A DNA stretch of 64,000 nt from JBEKTY01 sp049515555 (GTDB lineage Bacteria; Planctomycetota; Planctomycetia; Pirellulales; Thermoguttaceae), in contig JBEKTY010000001.1 of assembly GCA_049515555.1 (NCBI GenBank), forward strand, positions 68,155 through 132,154. Reading direction: 5' to 3'. Under the pieces are notes generated by a model. That model saw only the letters and a list, made by a program, of their open reading frames with translations. It searched no databases and was not told the origin of the DNA. The first letter of the stretch is position 1. The number at the start of each line of letters is the position of its first letter. The position numbers and the translations under genes are program-made. Positions 50,794 to 59,627 of this stretch are shown here, piece by piece.

Positions 50794-53543
50794 TCCCGGA
50801 GCATTCGGCGGAGGAGTTTGTAGTCGGTCTTGCCGGTGCCCAGTACGGGAATGGCCTCGACGCGGCGGACTTCGTCCAGCCGCATGACGCCGCGGAAGCC
50901 GGCCTCGGCGAGGATGGCGTTTGCGCTGCGCAGGGGCAGGTCTTGCGTGGTGAAGAGCACGATGCGGGCCGTCCGGAGGGGGACAGTCCCAGTCTCGTCG
51001 GACGAAACTGGGGACAGTCCCCGCGGCGTTTCGAGGCCTTCCACGGCCACTTGCGGGCCGTGTTCGCCGGGCGGGTAGCGGGCGGCCAGCGGCTCCTCGA
51101 TCGCCGGCAGCGAGACCATCTCGCCGCCCACCTTCAGGAATCGCTTCAGCCGGCCGCAGAACCAGATGTACCCGTCCTCGTCCAGCCGCACCAGGTCGCC
51201 GGTGACGTACCACCGCCGGCCGCCCACTTCCACGAACGGCTCCGGGCCGGCATAGTTCAGGTAGCCGCTGAAGATCGACGGGCCGCGGAGCAGCAACAGG
51301 CCGATGGCGCCGGCGGGCAGCGGCTCGTGCGAATCGGGGTGCACCACGCAGACCTCGACGCCGGGCAGCGGCGGGCCCACCGAGCCCTGCTTGATCCGCT
51401 GCGGAAGATTGCCGGACACCACCGGCGAGCATTCGGTAATGCCGTAGCCTTCCAGGATCACCGCCTGGGGGGCCATCTGCTTGGCCTGGGCGAAGAGGGC
51501 CTCCGGGCATTTCTCGGCGCCGGTAATGATGATCCGCAGCGAGGCCAGATCGGCCGGCGCGGCCAGGGCCAGCATGTAGCTGAGGAAGGTGGGCGTGGTG
51601 ACCGCGATCGTGGCCCGGTATGCGGCGAGGGTTTGCACCAGGCCGGCGGCGTCGGTGGGATCGGGGTGATGCACAACGCGGATGCCGCCCAGGACGGGGG
51701 CCAACAGGTTGCCCATCAGCCCAAAGCTATGGAAGGGCGGCAGCAGGCCCAGAATGGCGTCGGCGTGCGTAAGGCCCATGATCGCCAGGCTGGCGCGGAC
51801 ATTGGTGATCAGGTTGCGATGGCTGAGGGGGACGGCCTTCGGCGCGCTCTCGGAGCCCGAGGTGAACAGGACGACGGCCGGGTCGTGGGGCTCTGGCCGC
51901 GGCAGCCCGCGGAGCAGGCGGCGGGGAAAGAGATAGGTGCCGGCCAGGGCGGCCGCGGCGGCCAGCTTTCCGATTTCGGCGCGGACGTCCTCGAGGAACA
52001 CGTATTCCGCGCCGCGGATCTCGATGCCCAGCCGGTCGATCAGCTTGCGGGATGTTACCACGTGGGTGATGCCCAGGGTTTGGACGGCATGGGCCAGGTT
52101 GGCCGGCCCGGTGGTCCAATTCAGGATCGCCGGCAGCTTGCCGGCCGTGTGCAGGGCGAAGAAGACGAGGTCGGCGGCCACCGAGGCGGGCAGCAGTACG
52201 CCCACCGCCGCGCCGGGGAGCTTGCCCAGCCGCGAGCCCAACAGCCGCGTGCCGACCAGCATCCTGCGATAGGTGAGCACGCCGGAGAGGCGGTCGGCGA
52301 CGGCCACGTCGTCGGGCTGCTCCAGCACGCGAAGGAGGAAGGCCTGGGCCAGCGTCTCGGCCAGCACGTCGGGCGCGTCGGCCGTAAGGGGACAGGCACA
52401 TTTTTCGGCCTTCACGCCTCTGCCGATCAAGAATCGCAACGGGCCGAAAAATGAGCCAGTCCCCGGCGGCCGATTCCAGGCCGCCGGCACGGGCGGCGGG
52501 CCCTCGCCCGAACCGGTCAGCAGGCCCTCGGCCAAGGCCCACAACTCGCCCAGCGTGTCGGCGATGCGATCGGAATGAAAGCCGAAGCGGTCTTCAATCT
52601 GCAGGGCCACGTCCATGCGGTCGAGGCTGTCCAGCCCGATGCGGTCCAGGAGGGCGTCGGGCCGCTTTTCGTCGTCGCCCAGCGGGCGTGAGAGACGCTC
52701 CTCGATCAGCTCGTTTACGGCCCGGATCGTGGCCGGCTTGATGCGGTCGGTGTCGATGCGGTCGGCCGAGAGCGGCGTGGGGAAGCGGAACTCCCGCCGT
52801 CCGAAGAGATAATTATAGCGGACGAAGGTGGGCGGCTCGGGTCCGCCGCGGTTGTACCAATCTTCCAGGAAGCGGTTGAGCTTTTCGCGGCTGAGCTCGG
52901 GCAGCTTGCGGCGATCGAGCACCTCGACGGTCATCACGACCTTGCGGCGGGGAACCAGCAACAGCAATCCGGCCAGGAGCCAGCCGATGGCCCGCAGCGC
53001 GCAGCGGCCCAAGGCGGGCGGCGCGGCGGTGGGGGCGTAGCTGAACATGCTGCCCCACACGCCCCGCGTGCGAACCAGCACGACGTTGGCTTGGGGGCAG
53101 CGGGCGAGGATTTCGGCGGCGGCCCGCGCACCGCCCAGCTCTTCCAGCCCCCGCCGCTGGGCGCGGCCCGAGGGATACAACAGATAATTCTCCCCCCGCT
53201 CGAGCCCGGCCACGATGGTGTCGATGGTGGTCAGCGTCTGCTCGCGGGCACTGCGGCTCTGGGCGCTGAGGTCGGGTACCTCCAGGGTCCCGGCCAGCCG
53301 CATCATGGGATGCAGGAACGGGTTGCGGAACATGGTGGAGACCGCGGTGGGCCGAATTCCACCGGGCAGCCGCAGGCTGGACATGACCAGCGGCGGGTCG
53401 ATATAGGCCGGATGGCTGGGCATGACGAGCGTGGGCCCGCGGAGCGTGGGCAGTTGCTCCTGACCCACGACCTGGACGCGGTATCGCAACCGCAATGCGC
53501 AACGCACCAGCCACCAGAACAAGGTCTGTGCCACGCGCGGCAT
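50790..53543 (-). CDS. PlsC acyltransferase - acyl carrier protein - acyl-AMP ligase fusion (Aas-like)
   Basis: 917 aa. Residues 20-260 are a PlsC-type acyltransferase with H44-x4-D49 (HPAYID) and LLYPSGRAQR. Residues 265-345 form an acyl carrier domain whose DRIGLDSLDRMDVAL holds the candidate phosphopantetheine Ser306. Residues 390-917 are an adenylate-forming ligase: VVLFTSGSESAPKAVPLSHR, EGYGITECSPVV, RWYVTGDLVRLDEDGYIWFC, and a Lys in LGTGKTDYK near the end. E. coli Aas joins PlsC and ligase domains to reacylate lysophospholipids with ACP-bound acyl groups; here the carrier is built in (inference). Two family-D repeats are translated in frame (about 361-386 and 840-856). GGAGGAGG lies before the ATG. 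Confidence 0.87.
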   Translation of the reverse strand: MPRVAQTLFWWLVRCALRLRYRVQVVGQEQLPTLRGPTLVMPSHPAYIDPPLVMSSLRLPGGIRPTAVSTMFRNPFLHPMMRLAGTLEVPDLSAQSRSAREQTLTTIDTIVAGLERGENYLLYPSGRAQRRGLEELGGARAAAEILARCPQANVVLVRTRGVWGSMFSYAPTAAPPALGRCALRAIGWLLAGLLLLVPRRKVVMTVEVLDRRKLPELSREKLNRFLEDWYNRGGPEPPTFVRYNYLFGRREFRFPTPLSADRIDTDRIKPATIRAVNELIEERLSRPLGDDEKRPDALLDRIGLDSLDRMDVALQIEDRFGFHSDRIADTLGELWALAEGLLTGSGEGPPPVPAAWNRPPGTGSFFGPLRFLIGRGVKAEKCACPLTADAPDVLAETLAQAFLLRVLEQPDDVAVADRLSGVLTYRRMLVGTRLLGSRLGKLPGAAVGVLLPASVAADLVFFALHTAGKLPAILNWTTGPANLAHAVQTLGITHVVTSRKLIDRLGIEIRGAEYVFLEDVRAEIGKLAAAAALAGTYLFPRRLLRGLPRPEPHDPAVVLFTSGSESAPKAVPLSHRNLITNVRASLAIMGLTHADAILGLLPPFHSFGLMGNLLAPVLGGIRVVHHPDPTDAAGLVQTLAAYRATIAVTTPTFLSYMLALAAPADLASLRIIITGAEKCPEALFAQAKQMAPQAVILEGYGITECSPVVSGNLPQRIKQGSVGPPLPGVEVCVVHPDSHEPLPAGAIGLLLLRGPSIFSGYLNYAGPEPFVEVGGRRWYVTGDLVRLDEDGYIWFCGRLKRFLKVGGEMVSLPAIEEPLAARYPPGEHGPQVAVEGLETPRGLSPVSSDETGTVPLRTARIVLFTTQDLPLRSANAILAEAGFRGVMRLDEVRRVEAIPVLGTGKTDYKLLRRMLRD
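50977..51022. repeat. family-D repeat, copy 2, inside the ligase reading frame
   Basis: GGGGACAGTCCCAGTCTCGT ... GGACGAAACTGGGGACAGTC-CCC. Read on the minus strand it encodes GLSPVSSDETGTVPL in the C-terminal subdomain of the ligase, keeping the frame. Confidence 0.8.
52387..52464. repeat. family-D repeat, copy 3, inside the ACP-ligase linker
   Basis: GGGGACAGGCACATTTTTCG at one end and CGAAAAATGAGCCAGTCCCC at the other form imperfect inverted ends. It encodes TGSFFGPLRFLIGRGVKAEK plus CACPL between the carrier and ligase domains. Confidence 0.8.
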
Positions 53544-53559
53544 GTCGTCCTCCTCCGCA

Positions 53560-53623
53560 GGGGACAGTCCCGTTTTCGGCCTGTCCGCAGCGCAAGGGGC
53601 GGACGAAACCTGGGATAGTCCCC
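53560..53623. repeat. family-D repeat, copy 4, just upstream of the ligase gene
   Basis: GGGGACAGTCCCGTTTTCGG at the left and GGACGAAACCTGGGATAGTC-CCC at the right. It ends 17 bases before the start codon of the fusion gene, so it forms part of its leader. Confidence 0.8.
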
Positions 53624-53635
53624 GTGAATTGGCCG

Positions 53636-54268
53636 CTACTGGTCGGGCCGCTCCAGCACCAGCTCTATGTCGAACCGGCGGCGGGGCTCGCTGGCCTTCA
53701 GCACCGCCGCCGAGCGGATCCGCAGGGCACTGGCCGGTTGGTTGCCGGGGCGGACCGCTTCATAGACCATCAGGCCCGGATCGTTCGTCAGTCGGCGGGT
53801 CAGGTGGAACTGGGCCGACAGCAGCCCGATGAGTCTGCGGGCATCGCCCGTCGTGCCGGAAAACGTAATCCGCTGGAGTTGCTGTTGTGCGTTGAAGTAA
53901 TAGGTGAGGGCCCCGGCCAGGTCGCTCTCGGCGGTGCCGGTGACCAGCGGGACGCGATAGCCCTGGAGTTGCAGGTTTCCCAGGCCGGCGGAGACCCGCG
54001 GAAAGCGATGAACGATCCAATCGGGGGTCAGGTCGAAGCGGAGCAGCTCGTCGAGGTTCTGGTTGGGCGCCGGTTCCAGGAGGGCGCCGTCGGCGGGCGG
54101 CGTACCGCTGGCCGAAGACGCCTCGGGCCCGGCCGCGGCCGGTGCGCCCGCCGGCGACTTCGCAGGGTGCTGCCCGCCCTTCCAATAATCCGGCGCGCTG
54201 AAGTACGCCACCGGCAGCGCGACGGCCGCCGCCAGTCCCATTGCGCTCCACAACAGCTTCTTGATCAT
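53636..54268 (-). CDS. membrane-anchored conserved hypothetical protein
   Basis: 210 aa starting MIKKLLWSAMGLAAAVALPV, a single N-terminal anchor, then APDYWKGG and a Pro/Ala linker. The folded C-terminal part has LRFDLTPDWIVHRFPRVSAG, LQLQGYRVPLVTGTAESDLA and YYFNAQQQLQRITFSGTTGD, reminiscent of planctomycete proteins annotated as unknown. The ATG at 54268 is chosen because GGGAAG lies six bases upstream. The fusion ligase gene follows downstream, separated by a family-D repeat; a link to lipid metabolism is not shown. Confidence 0.7.
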   Translation of the reverse strand: MIKKLLWSAMGLAAAVALPVAYFSAPDYWKGGQHPAKSPAGAPAAAGPEASSASGTPPADGALLEPAPNQNLDELLRFDLTPDWIVHRFPRVSAGLGNLQLQGYRVPLVTGTAESDLAGALTYYFNAQQQLQRITFSGTTGDARRLIGLLSAQFHLTRRLTNDPGLMVYEAVRPGNQPASALRIRSAAVLKASEPRRRFDIELVLERPDQ

Positions 54269-54328
54269 GGGCAGCTTCCCGATCAATGGACGATTGCCGC
54301 GGCCCCTAGGGACTGTAAAACAACAACC

Positions 54329-54452
54329 TGTTCAGATTGCACCAAGTGTGGCACGCCCCTGAGCGCAACGAAGGGCGTGACTTGCCGGTCCGCCACGCCC
54401 TTCGCCGCGCTCAGGGCGTGCCACCCAATTGGTCAACTTGTTTTCTTACGAG
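54329..54452. repeat. family-F sequence interrupted by a family-A palindrome
   Basis: Flanks CCTGTTCAGATTGCAC and AATTGGTCAACTTG...TCTTACGAGC match the uninterrupted copy at 42575-42617. Between them a 79-bp palindrome (54346-54424; TGTGGCACGCCC with GGGCGTGCCAC) is bordered by CCAA on both sides (54342-54345 and 54425-54428). It looks like an insertion with a 4-bp target duplication. Confidence 0.75.
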
Positions 54453-54455
54453 CTC

Positions 54456-55415
54456 TCAGTTGCCCGCCGCGGCTCGCGCCGCGACCCTGGCTTCCGCAGG
54501 CAGGAACTCTTCCGTCGAGCGGCTGCGATAGTGAATGCTGCTGGCCTCGCCGCGGAAGCCTACCACGCCCTTGTCGACGTCCGACTGCTGGGCCAGCAGC
54601 CGTCCGGCCTCGATGTCCAGCCGCGCCGTACCGGCGGCCTCGTACTGCAACAACTGCGATTGGAGGGCCGGGTCGTGCACGGGGGTCAGGATCTGGGTTG
54701 CCATGCGGATCACCGCCACCCCCGTCTTGACGCTCTGGAGCGTAAAGCTCTGCCGGGCCTCGATCCGCCGCACGCCGCCCTGCGGACGCGGCAGCTCGAT
54801 GTCGGAGGGGAACGACCACGACTGCCCCACGGCGATCGGCTCTTTCGGCAAGCGGACGGTGATTTCGCCATGGCCGGGAACGGCGGCCTTGACCGGGTTC
54901 TGCTGCCGCGCGAGGACCTTGCCTTGCGCGTCGATCGTCACCGTGCACAACGGCACTCCGACGGCCCGGGCGATGTCCTCGAAGCCGGGCGGGGCGTGCA
55001 GGTCCGTGCGGCTGTTGTAATGCACCTCGTCCCGCCCGGTCAGGCGGTGACGCATGTCGATGTCCTTCACCGAGTGCTCGAGCGTGGCCGCGCCGTCCGG
55101 CCGGACCGCTTGCACGCGCCATACTTTGACCGAGGCCGTGGCCGTATCGGCCGTCTGCTCGCTGCCGGCCGCGACCGTGCGAATCTGGCAACAATGGACC
55201 ACGTTCCAGCACAGGATCTCGCCAGGGCGGAAGCGGTAGCGGAGGAGGTATTTTTCCGCACCCGGCGGAGCGGCGGCCGCATCAGCGCTTCGCGCTGCGG
55301 GCAGGGCCGGGCAGAGCACGCACCACGCCACGGCGGCGAGCTTCCACAGGCGAGAGTCCCGGGTCTGCCCGGCGAAGCCCGGGATCGTCTTGCAAATGAT
55401 TCGTGGGCCGCACAT
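54456..55415 (-). CDS. secreted protein of unknown function (DUF6263-like)
   Basis: 319 aa. The N-terminus (LWKLAAVAWCVLCPALPAAR) is a signal peptide after a 24-residue lead. The mature part shows LLRYRFRPGEILCWNVVHCC, VKVWRVQAVRPDGAATLEHS and LPKEPIAVGQSWSFPSDIEL, with later RRIEARQSFTLQSVKTGVAV, a beta-rich pattern seen in planctomycete periplasmic proteins without known role. AGGAGG precedes the ATG by six bases. It lies just downstream of nadK (30 bases), possibly in the same transcript. Confidence 0.75.
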   Translation of the reverse strand: MCGPRIICKTIPGFAGQTRDSRLWKLAAVAWCVLCPALPAARSADAAAAPPGAEKYLLRYRFRPGEILCWNVVHCCQIRTVAAGSEQTADTATASVKVWRVQAVRPDGAATLEHSVKDIDMRHRLTGRDEVHYNSRTDLHAPPGFEDIARAVGVPLCTVTIDAQGKVLARQQNPVKAAVPGHGEITVRLPKEPIAVGQSWSFPSDIELPRPQGGVRRIEARQSFTLQSVKTGVAVIRMATQILTPVHDPALQSQLLQYEAAGTARLDIEAGRLLAQQSDVDKGVVGFRGEASSIHYRSRSTEEFLPAEARVAARAAAGN

Positions 55416-55444
55416 GACTCGCCTCCTTTCGAGTTTCCTCCGCG

Positions 55445-56353
55445 CTACGACAAGCCGTCATTGCCGCGGCCGTCGTTGCGCCGCAAGTGGCCGCTCCAGC
55501 CCAACTTTTCCCGCAGCGTATGGTAATAACTGTGGCCGGGGGCCGTTACCATCCTGAATCGGACCGGGGCGCGCGTCACGCGGACACGCTCCCCCGGCTT
55601 GATCCGGCCGAGCACCCGCCCGTCGACCACGACCGAAGCCTCGGGGCACGGCGGAAGGACTTCCATTTCGAACAGGCGATCGGCCGATTCCACGACCGGC
55701 CGGTTCGTCAGCGTGTGCGGGCTGAGCGGCACGATTACCAGGGCCTCGAGGTCCTTGCGAAGAATCGGCCCCCCCGCCGACAGGCTGTAGGCGGTCGATC
55801 CCACGGGCGTGCTTATGATCAGGCCATCGCCACTATACGTCGTCACCCATTCCGAGTCAACGTAAAGACTGATGTCCATCAACACGAAGGGCGATCCGGC
55901 GCGGACGGCCACTTCGTTGAGAACCAACTGCCCCAGTTCCGGCTGGCCGGCCGGCAGCACCCGGCAGTCGAGCATCAAGTGCTCGACCACGCTGAGCTTG
56001 CCGGCCCGCAGGTCGCCGAGGATGTCGGACAGCTCCTCCGGGGCAACGTCGGCGAGGAACCCCAGTCGGCCCAGGTTGACGGCGACGGCGGGCAGTTGCC
56101 GGTGGCCCATCTGATGCGCGGCTCGCAGAATCGACCCGTCGCCTCCCAGCACGATCGCCACGTCGGCGTCGATCGTGGACATGTCCTCCTGGCCGGTGAA
56201 ATCGACGCCGACGATCTGGGCGTGCCGGGTGATTATCGCCCGCAAGCGCTCGGCCTCGGCCGCAACGTGTGGCCGCTGGCCGGCGCTAAGCAACACGACC
56301 CGCAACGGTCGATCGGGCGGCGGGGCGACCCAGGGGCCGGAGACTGGATTCAT
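55445..56353 (-). CDS. nadK: NAD kinase
   Basis: 302 aa. NAD kinase phosphorylates NAD to NADP in the cytoplasm. Hallmarks: VAIVLGGDGSILRAA (GGDG), AVNLGRLGFLADV, LNEVAVRAGSPF and the GDGLIISTPVGSTAYSLSAG loop. The ATG at 56353 overlaps the dxs stop as ATGA, so it is translationally coupled to isoprenoid genes, a combination common in this phylum. Length fits the family. Confidence 0.95.
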   Translation of the reverse strand: MNPVSGPWVAPPPDRPLRVVLLSAGQRPHVAAEAERLRAIITRHAQIVGVDFTGQEDMSTIDADVAIVLGGDGSILRAAHQMGHRQLPAVAVNLGRLGFLADVAPEELSDILGDLRAGKLSVVEHLMLDCRVLPAGQPELGQLVLNEVAVRAGSPFVLMDISLYVDSEWVTTYSGDGLIISTPVGSTAYSLSAGGPILRKDLEALVIVPLSPHTLTNRPVVESADRLFEMEVLPPCPEASVVVDGRVLGRIKPGERVRVTRAPVRFRMVTAPGHSYYHTLREKLGWSGHLRRNDGRGNDGLS

Positions 56354-58281
56354 GCCGTCAACTTTCTGCCTTTCGCTTCGCGTGGCCGGGTCCGTCCGGC
56401 GGCGGCCGCCCGCCGGCAGGCGTCGGCGATGCCGCGCGCGTCCAGCCCCAATTCCGCCAGCAGCTCCGAGCGCTCGCCGTGCTCGACGAACCTGTCGGGT
56501 ATGCCCAGCCGGTGGATGCGGCTGGCATCGATGCCGGCCTCGGCGGCGGCCTCCAGCACGGCACTGCCGAATCCGCCCATCAGGGCCCCCTCCTCGACCG
56601 TGACGGCAAACGGGCACTCCCGCACGGCCCGCAGGATCGTGCGGGCATCGAGCGGCTTGACGAACCGGGCGTTGATCACGCTCAGCTCCAGGCCCTCGTC
56701 GGCCAGGCGCTCGGCGGCCTCGACGCAATCGGCCAGCACGCTGCCGCAGGCGATGAGCACCCCGTCGGTCCCCGGGTGGACCAGTTCGGCCTTTCCCAGC
56801 TCGAGCGAGGCCACGTCCCGCGCGACGCGGGCGGACGCCGCCTTCGGGAAGCGGATCGCCGTGGGATGCTCGTGCCGCACCGCCCAGGCGATCATCCGCT
56901 CCAGGTCCGCCTCGTCGCCCGGGGCCATCACGACCAGGTTGGGCATGGGCCGCAGGTACGTCAGATCGAAGACGCCGTGGTGCGTCGGGCCGTCGGGGCC
57001 GACCAGCCCCGCACGGTCCAGCAACAGCAGCACCGGCAAGTCCTGCAGCGCCAGCTCCTGGAAGACCTGGTCGTAGCTCCGCTGGAGGAAGGTGCTATAG
57101 ATATCGACGACGGGCCGCAGGCCGGCCTTGGCCATGCCCGCCGCCAGGGCCACCGCGTGCGACTCGCAAATGCCGACGTCGAAGAAGCGCTCGGGAAACT
57201 CCTCCCGGATCGGCTCGAGCATGTTCCCCTGGCACATGGCCGCGGTAATGACTACCACCGGCGAGCCCTCGGCCCGCATCTGCCCGACGAGCGATTCCCG
57301 GGCCGTCAGGGTGTAGGAGCGGGGGTCGTGGTTCGTAAGGGCGATGGCGCCATGCTCGCGGTCGAAGGGGGCGGGCGTGTGGAAAGAGGCCGGGTCCTCG
57401 GCCGCCGGCTGGAAGCCGTGCCCTTTCTCGGTCACCACGTGCAGCAGCACCGGGCCCTTGGCTTGCCGCGCCTTCACCAGGTACTTCTGCAACTGGCCGA
57501 TCGAGTGCCCATCGACCGGGCCGTAGTAATTGAAGCCCAACTCCTCGAAGAACATTCCGCCCACCAGGCCGGCCTTCACCGCGTCCTTGACCTGGCGCAG
57601 GAAGCGCTCGACCGGGTCGCCCAGGACCGGCACGCGCGTGAGCAGCTTCTGGACCTCGCTCTTCAGGCCGGTGTACAGGGTATTCATCCGCAGCCGATCC
57701 AGCGACTCGGCCAGACTGCCGACGCGGGGGCAAATCGACATCTTGTTGTCGTTGAGGATCACCAGCAGGTTCTTCTTCAGGCCGCCGGCATGGTTCATGG
57801 CCTCCAGGACGATGCCCGAGCTGAAGGCCCCATCGCCGATCACGGCCACGACGAAGCGGTTCTCGTCCGGCCGGAGCAGATCGTCGCCGCACTTCATGCC
57901 CACGGCGGTGCTGACGCTGCACCCGGCGTGGCCGGTGAGAAACAGGTCGTAGAGGCTTTCGGCCGGGTTGGGATAGCCCATCAGGCCGCCCTTGGCCCGC
58001 ATCGTGGGGAACGCCTCGTAGCGGCCGGTCACCAGCTTGTGCGGGTAGACCTGGTGACCGGTGTCCCAAATCAGCCGGTCGCGGCTGAAATCGAAGGTGG
58101 CATGCAGGGCCAAGGTCAACTCGACCACGCCCAGGTTCGAGGCGAAATGAGCAGTTCGGCGGGCCGCCAACCGGCAAATGGCCTCGCGAATCTCGCCGGC
58201 CAATTGCACCAACTGCTGCTGCGTCAGCCCTTGCAGGTCGCGGGGCGAGCGGATCGTGGCAAGCAGGCGTAGGCTGTCCAT
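56350..58281 (-). CDS. dxs: 1-deoxy-D-xylulose-5-phosphate synthase
   Basis: 643 aa, usual length. The enzyme condenses pyruvate and glyceraldehyde-3-phosphate with thiamine diphosphate, the first step of the MEP isoprenoid pathway. Motifs: HFASNLGVVELTLALH, DTGHQVYPHKLVTGR, the ThDP site VIGDGAFSSGIVLEAMNHAG with LVILNDNKMSI, and a complete C-terminal transketolase part (YDQVFQELALQDLPVLLLLD). The start shares one base with the stop of the upstream polyprenyl synthase (TGATG). Confidence 0.97.
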   Translation of the reverse strand: MDSLRLLATIRSPRDLQGLTQQQLVQLAGEIREAICRLAARRTAHFASNLGVVELTLALHATFDFSRDRLIWDTGHQVYPHKLVTGRYEAFPTMRAKGGLMGYPNPAESLYDLFLTGHAGCSVSTAVGMKCGDDLLRPDENRFVVAVIGDGAFSSGIVLEAMNHAGGLKKNLLVILNDNKMSICPRVGSLAESLDRLRMNTLYTGLKSEVQKLLTRVPVLGDPVERFLRQVKDAVKAGLVGGMFFEELGFNYYGPVDGHSIGQLQKYLVKARQAKGPVLLHVVTEKGHGFQPAAEDPASFHTPAPFDREHGAIALTNHDPRSYTLTARESLVGQMRAEGSPVVVITAAMCQGNMLEPIREEFPERFFDVGICESHAVALAAGMAKAGLRPVVDIYSTFLQRSYDQVFQELALQDLPVLLLLDRAGLVGPDGPTHHGVFDLTYLRPMPNLVVMAPGDEADLERMIAWAVRHEHPTAIRFPKAASARVARDVASLELGKAELVHPGTDGVLIACGSVLADCVEAAERLADEGLELSVINARFVKPLDARTILRAVRECPFAVTVEEGALMGGFGSAVLEAAAEAGIDASRIHRLGIPDRFVEHGERSELLAELGLDARGIADACRRAAAAGRTRPREAKGRKLTA

Positions 58282-59180
58282 CAGCGATCTCTTTCCAGCA
58301 CGTAACGGGCCAGCCGGGCGAGGCCCTCGCAGTGCGGCCCCAACGGCCCCAGCGCCTCGCTGGCCTCGGCAATCAATGTCGTAGCATAGGCGGCACTGCG
58401 GTCGATGCCCAGCAGGCCGGGGAAGGTGATCTTGCCCCGGCCGGCGTCCTTTCCGACCCGTTTGCCGACGGCCTCCTCGCGGCTGCGAACGTCCAGCAGG
58501 TCGTCGGTGATCTGAAAGGCCAGGCCCAGCCGCCGGCCGTACTGGTCCAGGGCCGCCAGTTGTTCACCGCTAGCCCCGGCGGTCAGTCCGCCCAAGGCGA
58601 GCGAGACGCGGATCATGGCCCCGGTCTTGCGGTGGTGAATGGCTTCGAGCCACTGCCGATCCGCGGCGGCGCCGCTGGGCCCCGCCACGTCGTCGGCCTG
58701 CCCGCCGACCAGTTGGCAGGGTCCGGCCGCCTGGGCCAGGGCCGCGGAGCACGCAGCGGCCACTGCCGCCGGCTTGACCCCCTCGGCCAGCACTCCAAAG
58801 GCCAGGCTCAACAGGGCATCGCCCGCCAAGATCGCCATCGCTTCGCCAAAGACCTTGTGGCACGTCGGCCGGCCACGGCGAAGATCGTCGTCATCCATGG
58901 CCGGCAGGTCGTCGTGGATCAATGAGTAGGCGTGAACCATCTCGACGGCACAGGCCGCCGGCATGGCCGCCTCGACGCTCCCGCCACAGGCCTCGGCCGC
59001 CGTCAACACAAGTATAGGCCGCAACCGCTTCCCCGGCGCCAACAGGCTATAGCGCATCGCCTGCCGAAGTCGCTCCGGGCACCCCGCCGATAGGACCGTA
59101 CAGGCATCCAAGGAGGCGTCAATCTGCGGAATCAGCCGGGCCGTTTGCTCGACCAGGGACGGCGTCACGGTGTTGACCAT
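58281..59180 (-). CDS. ispA: polyprenyl (geranyl/farnesyl/geranylgeranyl) diphosphate synthase
   Basis: 299 aa. Chain-elongating prenyltransferase joining isopentenyl diphosphate units. First Asp-rich motif in SLIHDDLPAMDDDDLRRGRP, second in FQITDDLLDVRSREEAVGKR; also LLAPGKRLRPILVLTAAEAC and IHHRKTGAMIRVSLALGG. Product length cannot be assigned, so ispA is a best guess. The ATG at 59180 is the first that suits the family; its ribosome site is weak. Upstream xseB and downstream dxs form the usual isoprenoid block. Confidence 0.93.
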   Translation of the reverse strand: MVNTVTPSLVEQTARLIPQIDASLDACTVLSAGCPERLRQAMRYSLLAPGKRLRPILVLTAAEACGGSVEAAMPAACAVEMVHAYSLIHDDLPAMDDDDLRRGRPTCHKVFGEAMAILAGDALLSLAFGVLAEGVKPAAVAAACSAALAQAAGPCQLVGGQADDVAGPSGAAADRQWLEAIHHRKTGAMIRVSLALGGLTAGASGEQLAALDQYGRRLGLAFQITDDLLDVRSREEAVGKRVGKDAGRGKITFPGLLGIDRSAAYATTLIAEASEALGPLGPHCEGLARLARYVLERDR

Positions 59181-59282
59181 GGCACGCAAGGCCACCAGAC
59201 TGCATTGGACTCGGCCGTCCCTGAACACTCGCCAGGGGGCGGACCACTCACCCTCTATTGTAAGCTAAGCCCCGAAATGCGC

Positions 59283-59624
59283 CTATGCCGGGAACGTCGA
59301 GGCATCGTCAAGGGGCTGAGTTACCGGGTTTCCCTCGGCATCGACGCCGCTGAGGATCTCGATCCGCCGTTCCGCCCGCCGCAGCGCCTCGAAGGCCTGC
59401 CGCAAAAGCCCCACGCCCTCTTCATACCGGGCCAATGCGTCGTCCAGACCGACCTCACCCTCCTCAAGCAGGTGGACGATCTCATCCAGACGCGCGAGCG
59501 ATTGCTCGAAGCTCGGCGGCTCAGCCGATCTTTCTGGGGGACCGCAAGTGGTTTGGTCGCCGCCGGTTACTTGCGCGGCAGCGGATGTTTGGGCCCTGCC
59601 GGCCTCTGGATCGCTCTTAGCCAT
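59283..59624 (-). CDS. xseB: exodeoxyribonuclease VII small subunit
   Basis: 113 aa, the core SFEQSLARLDEIVHLLEEGE then VGLDDALARYEEGVGLLRQA matches XseB. It joins XseA to form an exonuclease degrading single-stranded DNA. The xseA gene, often adjacent, is not in the window: the sequence upstream is a heptad repeat and a divergent gene. An extended Ala/Gln-rich N-terminus is present. The ATG at 59624 directly borders the repeat and lacks a ribosome site, so an internal start is possible. Confidence 0.9.
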   Translation of the reverse strand: MAKSDPEAGRAQTSAAAQVTGGDQTTCGPPERSAEPPSFEQSLARLDEIVHLLEEGEVGLDDALARYEEGVGLLRQAFEALRRAERRIEILSGVDAEGNPVTQPLDDASTFPA

Positions 59625-59627
59625 GGT

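Noticed and set aside
56479..58272. 597-codon plus-strand frame opposite dxs
   Set aside because: Antisense of a conserved enzyme gene; composition typical of a shadow frame.
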